Source: JABDMH01 sp965223215
GTDB taxonomy: Bacteria > Bacteroidota > Bacteroidia > Chitinophagales > Saprospiraceae
Direction of reading: 5' to 3'
DNA: 64,000 bases
Assembly (NCBI GenBank): GCA_965223215.1
Contig: CBDCVZ010000010.1
Coordinates: 3,534,001 to 3,598,000, forward strand
Below, in pieces: positions 43,502-52,147 of this stretch. Numbering within the stretch: position 1 is the stretch's first letter; every line of letters begins with the position of its first letter. The notes below the pieces were generated by a model. The model saw only the letters and a program-made list of their open reading frames with translations. It was not told the DNA's origin and searched no databases. The position numbers were made by a program, and so were the translations under genes.

Positions 43502-43623
43502 TGGCAGAGGTGATTAATATTATGTTGGTATTAGGGATACTGGCGTTGGTGCCGCTTCTGCGCATTTTAGGCCGATCAGTGACCTCTTTGAAATCACCTA
43601 TGTCTGATCACGAGACTTCTTGA
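43501..43623 (+). CDS. Small single-span membrane peptide (40 aa), second gene
   Basis: Short frame starting inside the preceding stop. It contains one hydrophobic stretch (INIMLVLGILALVPLLRIL) and a polar tail (MSDHETS), as in a one-pass membrane peptide. No relatives are recognised. Too short for a confident call, but the one-base TAATG overlap with the upstream frame is the best support. A 63-base gap separates it from the HEAT-like gene on the other strand. Confidence 0.35.
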   Translation: MAEVINIMLVLGILALVPLLRILGRSVTSLKSPMSDHETS

Positions 43624-43686
43624 ACCCTCGATCCATAGCCAGACATCAGAAGGTAGCAAAGGTAGACGGCTTGGTTTTAAAGAATC

Positions 43687-44793
43687 CTAAGTTCGCAATA
43701 GTTTTTTCACTTGCTTTTTGAGGCGTCTGCTTTCTGAAGACCATTGGGAAATCTCCAAATAGAGTTTTTGAGATAATTTAAGATTAGATGTAATCAACCG
43801 TGCCAGGATGCGTTCTTTCACTTCTTTGGAAAATTCCGCCCCCTCCACCGCGAGTAATTCAACAATTCCTTGCGCCAGTGCAGAGCTTCTAGGAGTAATG
43901 TCTTCAAGCAGAACCAAAGCAAAGGTACTGTCAATTTTGTGGCCTTTTAATTGTTTGACCAGATTCACCTTGGCGAAGTAATCCAATTTGAAATAATACT
44001 GCGCGAATTGCAATTTAATATTTGGATCATCAAACAACTTGTTCGGAAATGCCTTAATGGCATAGCGGGCAAAATATCCGCCACGGACCGTCATTAAATC
44101 AAGGATGCGATCCATATTAGCTTTGATATTTTCTATCGACAAATGTTCCATTAAATAAAAATGTGCTTTCTCATCATCACTCGCCAGCAATCGGTCGATC
44201 AGCGCCGCATTGAGATATTTTTCTGTATGTTTTTTGATGCTATCAACGATCGACCCATGTGCAATATGCCAAAGCGTATAGCAACTGTATGCGGCACCAG
44301 GCACGATATCATTTTTAATCACCGCTATCGTGGCACCGGTAAAACCATCCAATCCGTCGCTTTTTAGGTTTTCAATCATTTCTTCCTTCCGCATCCCTAA
44401 GAATGCTGGATGCTGCAGGTGAAGCACCTCGGTCAACTTTTGGTAATCACGAGTGGTAAATGGTTCGTGCTCCCTTTTAGTCAGTGGCTTCTCCGGTACA
44501 ATCTCATAGCGCTGAAATGATCCGAAAGTGTTCCAGAAAAAATCCAACTCCACATCATAGCACTCCGTACTTTCACAGATTGGAGAATTCACTCTTGCCT
44601 CATAACCAATTAAATTATTGATGGAATCGGTACACGCAAAGACATCAATAGGAATGCTATCTGAAGTAAGGATACGAAATGCCGGGACTTTTTCATCGGA
44701 CAAGAAAAATAGGAGATATCTTAAGATCAGGAGAATACAGGAAATGCTCAGGAAGCTTCTCAGGATATTTTTTGCCAAAATTAATTTTACCAA
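43687..44793 (-). CDS. HEAT-like repeat protein with an FMN-binding-like N-terminal region
   Basis: 368 residues with an N-terminal hydrophobic segment (LSISCILLILRYLLFFL), so membrane-bound or exported. Residues ~70-180 hold ICESTECYDVELDFFW, LTKREHEPFT and DGFTGATIAVIKNDIV, then GAAYSCYTLWHIAHG. The T-G-A-T run recalls the S/T-G-A-T site where FMN is attached in NqrC/RnfG-type domains, though I cannot show that FMN is bound. The remaining ~180 residues are helical, with HEAT-like pairs. It follows the FAD oxidoreductase on the same strand, nine bases apart, and would complete that operon. Function unknown. Confidence 0.65.
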   Translation of the reverse strand: MVKLILAKNILRSFLSISCILLILRYLLFFLSDEKVPAFRILTSDSIPIDVFACTDSINNLIGYEARVNSPICESTECYDVELDFFWNTFGSFQRYEIVPEKPLTKREHEPFTTRDYQKLTEVLHLQHPAFLGMRKEEMIENLKSDGLDGFTGATIAVIKNDIVPGAAYSCYTLWHIAHGSIVDSIKKHTEKYLNAALIDRLLASDDEKAHFYLMEHLSIENIKANMDRILDLMTVRGGYFARYAIKAFPNKLFDDPNIKLQFAQYYFKLDYFAKVNLVKQLKGHKIDSTFALVLLEDITPRSSALAQGIVELLAVEGAEFSKEVKERILARLITSNLKLSQKLYLEISQWSSESRRLKKQVKKLLRT

Positions 44794-44802
44794 ATATTAG
44801 AA

Positions 44803-46662
44803 TCAGTTGCTTTTTTCCTCCAGTAGGGTGCCCCCTAAATTATAATTCTGAATTTTGGGAAGATTGGGATTGCCAATGCCCTTCTGCATCAGTTTTTCCA
44901 GCTCCGCAAAGTGATTTTCATAAATGCCTCTCGGAGTCGTTTTCTCACGCTTACAGATAGAAGCTGCCATACCAAGCACTTCACCCATCATTCCGCAAGT
45001 GCGCATTAATCTCGTGGTACCGAGCGCCACGTGAGATACACTGATGTCGCGACCACCCATCATCAAATTATTAATACTCTTGGAATATAAACAGCGAAAG
45101 GGAATGGGGTAGGGATAAATCTTAGTGTGCTTAGCAATAGACTTAAACTCTGCTCCCGGAAAAAGGTCTGAGTTTTTAGGATCAGGATAATGCAGGTCAA
45201 TGGTCCATGAGGTAGGAACAGTGCCATCTGGATAAACACGTTGATTGGTGAGGTCCTGTTCAATTAGGATATAGTCTCCAACCAATCTACGCGATTCGCG
45301 CTTGCCACCGATGTATGCCACCCATACCAGATCTTCATTGGCCATTCTTTCTTGAGCGGTTGAATGATTCTTTACGAAAGACCAGTTGGAAAAAACAACC
45401 TGCATTCCGTAGTCTCGAATGCTTTCGAATTCTGTGGTCATGTCCTTACCCATTCCTGTCTCCCAGTTCCAATCACCGCGGGTAATGGCCTCTGCCTTTT
45501 CCTGATTCCAAGGGATACCCCAATCAATATCGGGAAAGGTGACCGTCGTATCACGTGCTTGGGTAAACCATTGAACAGAAACGCCCATTGTCAAGTTATC
45601 TGCTTCTTCAGGGGCCGTTGGCTCTCCAAACCGATCCCGACTCTCGCGCCCCGTCATATACTCGGCGCCGGCCAGAAAACCAATGGTACCGTCACCAGTG
45701 CAATCGGCGAAAAGTGGAGCTGTGAATCTTAATTTTTGACCCGTTCGGATATTTTGCGCCACCACGCCGGTAATTCTTCCCTGATCGACCTCCACCCTAT
45801 TGGCATGAGTATTTAAGAATAGGGCGAGATTTTCTTCTGCCTGAACAGCTCTTAATTTCTTATCGTCCTCATAATAATCCCTGGGTTGAGCGTTTCCACC
45901 TCGACTAGGACCAATCTCATTTACGAGATTCCCCAGTTGGGGATAAGGTTCTAAATTAATTCTAGCACCCAAATGCACACGCACTTCAGAGCTGTTATTA
46001 CCCCCAAGCACCGGCCTATTTTGGATCAAGGCAACCCTGACACCCAAGCGAGCTGCTGAGATCGCCGCACATGTGCCTGCCATGCCGCCGCCAATCACCA
46101 CAAAATCGAAATCACCGGCATCCCTTGGTTTTTTCGATATGCCTAGTAGTTTTTTACGTAAGTCAGCCAATCCATCTAGATCATTGGGGGGTGTGAAATT
46201 GGGATCCGGGCTTAGGTAGATGGCATCACAACGCCCGTTGAACCCCGTCAAATCATGTAGCCGAATTTCCTGTTTGCCCCTAGACAACTCGACTTCACCA
46301 CCATAAGCCCAAGACCAACTGTGATCATGGACGCCAAAGGTGTGCTCCAAAGTCAATCCGTTGATGATAATTTGATATTGACCGGGTGCATTAGCGGCTT
46401 CGGAATTGGACACCCAATTTCGCGTGCGCACATGTATGTAATACTTTCCAGGTTTAACTACTTCAAAGGTGCTGATGGCATCTTTGACCGGCCTGCCCAA
46501 GCCATGTGCCATTAGATAAGGAGATCCCATCACATCCATAAATTGTTGGTCCACCACCCAGCCCCCCACATCGGTAAAGCTCTCTGCCTCGATTAAGATT
46601 GGGGTAGGCTTTCCCAACAACGATTCAATCGACAACAGCAGAAATAGAATGGAGAATCTCAT
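44803..46662 (-). CDS. Secreted FAD-dependent oxidoreductase (PF12831 type)
   Basis: 619 residues from MRFSILFLLLSIESLLG, an alternative to an ATG 30 bases earlier. After the signal come ~150 residues of an N-terminal beta-sandwich (IEAESFTDVGGWVVDQQF, GKYYIHVRTRNWV), like golvesin/CBM-type modules. Then an FAD domain begins VVIGGGMAGTCAAISAARLG with the diagnostic RPVLGGNNSSEVRVHLGARI, as in PF12831 proteins, and ends near MMGGRDISVSHVALGT. Such proteins occur in polysaccharide loci. It would oxidise a sugar or polyol outside the cytoplasm. A broken dehydrogenase gene lies upstream. Confidence 0.88.
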   Translation of the reverse strand: MRFSILFLLLSIESLLGKPTPILIEAESFTDVGGWVVDQQFMDVMGSPYLMAHGLGRPVKDAISTFEVVKPGKYYIHVRTRNWVSNSEAANAPGQYQIIINGLTLEHTFGVHDHSWSWAYGGEVELSRGKQEIRLHDLTGFNGRCDAIYLSPDPNFTPPNDLDGLADLRKKLLGISKKPRDAGDFDFVVIGGGMAGTCAAISAARLGVRVALIQNRPVLGGNNSSEVRVHLGARINLEPYPQLGNLVNEIGPSRGGNAQPRDYYEDDKKLRAVQAEENLALFLNTHANRVEVDQGRITGVVAQNIRTGQKLRFTAPLFADCTGDGTIGFLAGAEYMTGRESRDRFGEPTAPEEADNLTMGVSVQWFTQARDTTVTFPDIDWGIPWNQEKAEAITRGDWNWETGMGKDMTTEFESIRDYGMQVVFSNWSFVKNHSTAQERMANEDLVWVAYIGGKRESRRLVGDYILIEQDLTNQRVYPDGTVPTSWTIDLHYPDPKNSDLFPGAEFKSIAKHTKIYPYPIPFRCLYSKSINNLMMGGRDISVSHVALGTTRLMRTCGMMGEVLGMAASICKREKTTPRGIYENHFAELEKLMQKGIGNPNLPKIQNYNLGGTLLEEKSN

Positions 46663-46777
46663 AATGACAGCATTGAGACCATAAGATATCAAATCTATTT
46701 CGAAGAGATGTAGTCACCAGTATGATCGAATTCGTCTGTTCAAATACGATATTTGTTAATGGAGACGGGCTATTGTA

Positions 46778-47237
46778 CTACCACTTGATCTGTACCTCCC
46801 TCTTTTCATCGGCTGATTTAAAGATAGATTCCATGATTTTCATAGCAATCACCCCTTCTTCACGTTAGCGATGCTCTCTCTATCTTCTTTATGCAACGAG
46901 CAAATTCATCCATTTGAGCGATTTGTTGAAAGGGTGCACGGCTTAGTTTTTCTGGACCATTATTATTTTGGAAACTGCTGCCGATTGCATTAAATGCTGG
47001 ATGCAGTTCGTGCCAGATGCTTTTTTCGAGGCATAGAATCGATCTACGTAAGTGGAATATAGAGTGAATGAATTACAAACAGTTCCATCGTCAAACTCTC
47101 AATGGCCAAAAAACATTTTCATATATGTCGATAAAAAGATCTTTCCGGATCGTCTGACCGGTTGCCCGCACCTTAACGGGCAAACTTCCTTTGGTACGCC
47201 AGGCAGCCTGAATACAATATAATGCAGCTACTCCTGA
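46778..47237 (-). pseudogene. Remnant of a Gfo/Idh/MocA family oxidoreductase
   Basis: No open frame covers this gap, but conceptual translation of the minus strand gives successive pieces of a Gfo/Idh/MocA C-terminal domain in three frames: ALYCIQAAWRTKGSLPVK and RKDLFIDIYENVFWPL (47237-47091), DDGTVCN (~47092-47050), LCLEKSIWHELHPAFNAIGSS then QQIAQMDEFARCIKK (47039-46863), and EGVIAMKIMESIFKSAD up to a TAG (46861-46778). At least three frameshifts are needed. The N-terminal NAD-binding half is absent: the frame meets the next gene's 3' end at 47264. A complete gene would be ~380-450 residues, so about 150 remain. It is most likely a decayed sugar dehydrogenase of this locus. Confidence 0.8.
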
Positions 47238-47263
47238 TCACTTCGTAAAAGCGCCTTTTCATA

Positions 47264-48718
47264 TTACTCTCTTAAAAATATGCCATCGTAGCCACTGCCT
47301 TGATAAGCACCCCACTTAACTTTTCTGCGAACCGGAATTTGCGTACTAAGTCGATGCACCTTCATACCATCAAAAGTATAAGTGTGCCGAAGATTCGTGC
47401 CATGGAAATAAATAATATCTAAATAACCATCTTGATCAAGATCTCCGGCCCAGGGTGTGGAGGAAAGATTACTGCCTTGGTATACCTCTGACAATCGTTC
47501 GATAGCTCCAGTCGCAAAATTGATCGACACCAGCATTGTGTAAAAAAACTTCTGGTAGATTTCATTGAGTTCGTGAAAATTAAGACTCATGATGATCTCG
47601 TCTCGTCCATCACCAGAAAGATCATAGGCAAGTGCTGTTGTATTTTGATAGAATCCCAACGAGTCGGTAAACAGGACCGCTCCAGTTTTTCCGGACACAA
47701 GTTTCTGGATGCCGGAGCCCAATGAAGGCCATACACCCTTGCCGTAAGAAACAAAGAAATCTGGCACACTATCTTTTCCAAATTGGCCCACCGCTAAAGA
47801 ACTGTACGACTCGGTATGGGGTATATGTATTTGCCACAACGGTTCCCAGGTCTGTCCATCAAAGGCAAGCATCCGACCATCAACTGAATTGGTGATCACA
47901 TCAAGGTGGCCATCTTCCTTAATATCAACTAGCACGGGTGGGCCAATGTAGCCTTTCGAAGCACAGCTATCTAATCTGAGTGAATTGGTTAGATCACCAG
48001 TCAAAACATCTGAGAGCTTTCCGAGCCATAAATTACCGCCGACGGTTTCTCCACCGGTGCCGAAAACAATTTTTGGATCTGCCCCATCTGGGATCACTGC
48101 AATACTCATATAAATTTCCTTGCCGTCAGGCATCGCAGCCCGTTGTATCAGTCGACCCGTCTTGCTACTGATCACGACCAGGTGGCCTGCAGGTCGATTT
48201 GTATCAAAGGGTTCAGCCATCACATCACCACCATTAGACACAAGGAGGTCTCTAACTTGATCGCCATCCTGATCTCTGATAAATTGTGGATTATAGAAAT
48301 TGAACCACCCCTGTTTAGCGCGTTTCTTAATATTGTTTGCTTTGCAAAAGTTCCAAATTACGTTTCCAGTCTTGCCATCGATGGCAAATAATTCTGCCGA
48401 CCTACCGCCAATGAAAACATCGGGAATACCATCGCCAGAGATTTCTTGAAATATGGCGGATCCAAAAATTTGATCGATGGCCGGTACGTGCCACAGCATC
48501 TCTCCTGATTTTCCATCTAAGGCTATAACAGCAGAGTCACATTTGATAAATTCTTCACGACCCGCACCCATCACTACATCCAGGACACCATCACCACTTA
48601 AATCAATACATCGTGGGGAAGAAAATGTGCCAATTCCCGGCAGCTCTATCTCCCAGGCCTGGCCCAGGCATGCAGTGCACAGGAGAGCGATCATCGTGGC
48701 TGTAAAGAATCCCCTCAT
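47264..48718 (-). CDS. Secreted PQQ/FG-GAP-like propeller protein A
   Basis: 484 residues with signal MRGFFTATMIALLCTACLG. Repeats of the kind DLSGDGVLDVVMGAG and EISGDGIPDVFIGGR are calcium-loop FG-GAP blades, mixed with AIDGKTGNVIWNF strands of the PQQ-propeller type. An FGTGGETVGGNL block and GKGVWPSLG are shared with protein A' at 55.5 kb, so they are paralogues. No enzyme motif is seen. It may bind or sort a polymer at the cell surface. Fourth and last intact member of the A'-B'-B-A block, 69 bases after B. Confidence 0.8.
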   Translation of the reverse strand: MRGFFTATMIALLCTACLGQAWEIELPGIGTFSSPRCIDLSGDGVLDVVMGAGREEFIKCDSAVIALDGKSGEMLWHVPAIDQIFGSAIFQEISGDGIPDVFIGGRSAELFAIDGKTGNVIWNFCKANNIKKRAKQGWFNFYNPQFIRDQDGDQVRDLLVSNGGDVMAEPFDTNRPAGHLVVISSKTGRLIQRAAMPDGKEIYMSIAVIPDGADPKIVFGTGGETVGGNLWLGKLSDVLTGDLTNSLRLDSCASKGYIGPPVLVDIKEDGHLDVITNSVDGRMLAFDGQTWEPLWQIHIPHTESYSSLAVGQFGKDSVPDFFVSYGKGVWPSLGSGIQKLVSGKTGAVLFTDSLGFYQNTTALAYDLSGDGRDEIIMSLNFHELNEIYQKFFYTMLVSINFATGAIERLSEVYQGSNLSSTPWAGDLDQDGYLDIIYFHGTNLRHTYTFDGMKVHRLSTQIPVRRKVKWGAYQGSGYDGIFLRE

Positions 48719-48787
48719 AAGTGCGGGTCAATCACTGAATTAATTGAATTAAGAAATACATACAGTAAATCAACTACCTGATGCTAC

Positions 48788-51700
48788 TCACTGTTGGTCG
48801 TCGCTGGTTGGAAGACCGAAGGCATGTAACCTATCTCCATTGCTTCCAACTAGGATGGCATGCTCTCTGCCGACCTTGATACTTAGCATACTTTTCACAT
48901 CAAGAGGAACATAGAAGCCACTTTCCGTTTTGGTCAAAGATTTAAATCGTCCTTGACCCATTCCTAAGAGCACAAGACCATAGCCACCATCTGCACGTGG
49001 AGTTTCAACTTCGACATGAAATTGGTTTCCAGCGATTATTAAGTCAAGGTACGGATCATCATCTAGGTTTATCGGCAAGATCGAATTGACGGAGGAAAAT
49101 TGCGCCTCAACAGGTAATTTATGGGCGGTAAAATTACCATTTCCTTGATTTTCAAAGTAGGTGCTCGCGAAATTGGTAGCTTCTAAATGCAGTGCATTTT
49201 CCAATTTATCTTGGCCATAGATCTCGGCCACATTGGATGAAGCGAAGATGTCATAATTTTGAAATTGCTTTTTGAGGGACGGGATTTGTTGAGAGGAACA
49301 CTCCCTTCCCCGCAGTGGATATTGAATTCCGAAATTATAATAGGTCAGGACCACATCTTTTTGACCATTGCTATCAAAATCATAATGATAAACCTCGAAT
49401 GGTTCATCTTGGGTAGCATGGTACTTATAGTTCAGTCCCAAATTTCCGGCGATTAGATCTTGATCTCCATCATGGTCCATATCGGCTGAAGCCAGCGAAA
49501 ACCACCATCCTTTTTCCTGTTCAAGTGTTGGAATTTGTTGTCTCTTAAATTGATCGCCCATATTCTTGAGTATGGTAATCGGCATCCACTCTCCTGCTAA
49601 CACGATATCTTTGAGACCATCTTGATCATAATCCATCCACAGAGCATCGTTTACCATTCCAATTTGCTGGAGTTCTGGTGCCTGACTGGTTGTTACGTCG
49701 ACTAAGGTTCCACCATCATTAACAAGGAGAACGGACGAGGCTGGTTCGGGGTAAGACCAGGGTATGTGACGACCCGCTACCAAGAGATCCAGGTCTCCAT
49801 CACCATCAAAATCGCATGGTGCAACCTGACCTCCGCATCCTGTCATCGATGGCAACCGGTCTGGTGCATGCACAAATGTACCTTGTCCATCATTGAGATA
49901 AATTCGATCTTGGTACTGGTCGCTCTCCCTGCGAAATTCATTTCCTCCACTAACCACATAAAGATCTAAATCTTGATCTCCATCAATATCGAAAAAGGTG
50001 GAACCCATATCCTCGCGAAGTCGATGCTCATCAAACGTGGTTTGCATATGGGGCTTGAATGCTCCACCTGATTGTTGTAAAAACAACTGACCAGCACTTC
50101 CCGAGGCCCCACCGATAAAAACATCTTCTAGACCATCTCCATTCACATCTCCTTTGGAGAGCTTTGGTCCCAGGGTTGACATCTTATGCGGAAGCAATAC
50201 CTGTTTCGCGTAATCGTCAAATTCGTTCTCGACATGCTGATAATCCAAATCGAGGCCAGTCGTTATCTCCCGCAGTATGGATTGAGATTTCGTCGATTTG
50301 ACGATGACTGCCGCATCCGATGCGTGCGCGTAAAGCACTTCGAGCACCTGATTGGCCGGTACCTGCTCAATGGTTTGCATTTTGCCATCAGGCCACCTGA
50401 CAATCACACTATCTACTAGGGTTTGTTGTCCTAATCCGAAATGGGCAATCAGTTCGCTGGTGGAATACATACCTCGTACCGTGGTCATCTCGTAAAACTG
50501 CTCATCTCCCTTATTCTTTAACCAAATCTTGGTGCCGACCTGCTGTATGGGAGCCTTGTCAGTGACAAGTTTAATTCTGAGATAATTATTGATTTTCCGG
50601 TCTACCGCACGATTTTCATAGACAAAGGCAAAATCGTTGATATTATTAACCACCAGATCCAGGTCACCATCTAAATCCAAATCTGCAAAAGCCGATCCAT
50701 TTGAAAATGATTTTTGATCCAACCCCCAATCCTGCATTTTTTTGCTAAAGGTTAGATCACCCATATTCCGATAAATATAGTTTGACAATTTCTCTGAGGG
50801 CACCAATTTCATGGCTTTGTCGATATCAACCACATCCCAAACATCAATATCAGCTGGAGGATTAGGATTGGACGAAACATATTCAAATAGTTTTTTCTCT
50901 AAATATTTTGGAAAAACCTTCGATGCATCATTGTTTCGAATATCCCGCATTAAACCATTCGTAATATATAAATCCTTCCAACCATCATTATCAAAATCAG
51001 CAATAAGTGGCGACCAACTCCAATCCGTTTTCGCCACACCTGCCAACTGGGCAATATCTGTAAAATATCCATCGCCTTGATTTAGGTGTAATGTGTTAAA
51101 CATATATTGGTAATGACCACCATCATTGACCACCTTCCAAAACCGTTTGGGGTTCATGCCGCTCATATTCGCCTTTGATCGATAATTATCTTCGGCAGCC
51201 ATGTCCACCACGATTAGATCCAAGGTTCCATCGTTATCGATGTCTCCTGCATCGATGCCCATACTACTAAATGAAATATGTGGAGCTCTTTGATAGAGTT
51301 CATTGCGAAAACTTCCGTCTCGATTATTAATGAAAATCCAATCTTCGATCCAGAAATCGTTAGCTACGAAAAGATCCGTCCATCCATCCCCATCCAAATC
51401 ACTAGCAGTAACACTGTTGGGAAAACCCGTCATATTTAGTCCCGCACGTTCTGTCACGTCACTAAATTTGCCATTTTCATTCTCATACAAGCACAGCCTA
51501 TACTCGGGGCGAATCAATTCATTTTTTTTGAATTTTGAATAATCACCTGGATTGGGGGGTTGATTGCACAAGAATAAATCTAAATCACCATCTAAGTCAT
51601 AGTCGAGAAAAGTGGCATGCCTGGTACGTTGATCGTTGTCGACTCCATAGTTCTTGGCCTCCTCTGAAAATTTTCCACCACCTAAATTGATGTAAAGTTT

Positions 51701-52147
51701 ATTCCTCCGCAGTTCGGGTAGATCATCATACAATTCACAGGTTACATAAATATCAGTAAGTTGGTCGCCATTGACATCTCCAAAGACCACTCCTGATGAC
51801 CAGCCTCCATCTTGCTTAATTCCCGCTTTCTTAGTGACATCCTTAAAAACAAAATCACCTTGATTAAAGTAGAGTTTATCTTCAACCAGATTGCCAGCAA
51901 AATAGATATCAGGTAGTTCATCACCATTTAAATCACCCACTCCAACCCCAGCACCGCCATAATAGTTTGAATACAGCATGATATTATGATCGGGTTTATC
52001 TTCGATCTTGTTGTTGAATTTAATATGGGTATGATCAGGTGTTCGCAACAAGAAAAGGGTTCCTCCACCAGGCAGGCTGGACCAGGAAAATCCTAGCAGT
52101 GCCACCCCCAGCATCCCAAGACCATATTTGATCAATGTCGTCATCAA
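48788..52147 (-). CDS. Giant VCBS/FG-GAP protein with UnbV-ASPIC domain (B)
   Basis: 1119 residues, exported: the first ~20 residues are hydrophobic but there is no obvious lipobox Cys. About twenty calcium-binding repeats appear as two beta-propellers at ~65-460 and ~640-1100 (DLNGDELPDIYFAG, DYDLDGDLDLFLC, DFDGDGDLDLLVAG). Between them, at ~525-600, lies an ASPIC/UnbV domain (GTKIWLKNKGDEQFYEM, IAHFGLGQQTLVDSVIVRWP). This CRTAC1-like architecture is typical of marine Bacteroidota polymer-uptake loci. The start overlaps the B' stop by four bases (ATGA type), so translation is coupled. Confidence 0.88.
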   Translation of the reverse strand: MMTTLIKYGLGMLGVALLGFSWSSLPGGGTLFLLRTPDHTHIKFNNKIEDKPDHNIMLYSNYYGGAGVGVGDLNGDELPDIYFAGNLVEDKLYFNQGDFVFKDVTKKAGIKQDGGWSSGVVFGDVNGDQLTDIYVTCELYDDLPELRRNKLYINLGGGKFSEEAKNYGVDNDQRTRHATFLDYDLDGDLDLFLCNQPPNPGDYSKFKKNELIRPEYRLCLYENENGKFSDVTERAGLNMTGFPNSVTASDLDGDGWTDLFVANDFWIEDWIFINNRDGSFRNELYQRAPHISFSSMGIDAGDIDNDGTLDLIVVDMAAEDNYRSKANMSGMNPKRFWKVVNDGGHYQYMFNTLHLNQGDGYFTDIAQLAGVAKTDWSWSPLIADFDNDGWKDLYITNGLMRDIRNNDASKVFPKYLEKKLFEYVSSNPNPPADIDVWDVVDIDKAMKLVPSEKLSNYIYRNMGDLTFSKKMQDWGLDQKSFSNGSAFADLDLDGDLDLVVNNINDFAFVYENRAVDRKINNYLRIKLVTDKAPIQQVGTKIWLKNKGDEQFYEMTTVRGMYSTSELIAHFGLGQQTLVDSVIVRWPDGKMQTIEQVPANQVLEVLYAHASDAAVIVKSTKSQSILREITTGLDLDYQHVENEFDDYAKQVLLPHKMSTLGPKLSKGDVNGDGLEDVFIGGASGSAGQLFLQQSGGAFKPHMQTTFDEHRLREDMGSTFFDIDGDQDLDLYVVSGGNEFRRESDQYQDRIYLNDGQGTFVHAPDRLPSMTGCGGQVAPCDFDGDGDLDLLVAGRHIPWSYPEPASSVLLVNDGGTLVDVTTSQAPELQQIGMVNDALWMDYDQDGLKDIVLAGEWMPITILKNMGDQFKRQQIPTLEQEKGWWFSLASADMDHDGDQDLIAGNLGLNYKYHATQDEPFEVYHYDFDSNGQKDVVLTYYNFGIQYPLRGRECSSQQIPSLKKQFQNYDIFASSNVAEIYGQDKLENALHLEATNFASTYFENQGNGNFTAHKLPVEAQFSSVNSILPINLDDDPYLDLIIAGNQFHVEVETPRADGGYGLVLLGMGQGRFKSLTKTESGFYVPLDVKSMLSIKVGREHAILVGSNGDRLHAFGLPTSDDQQ

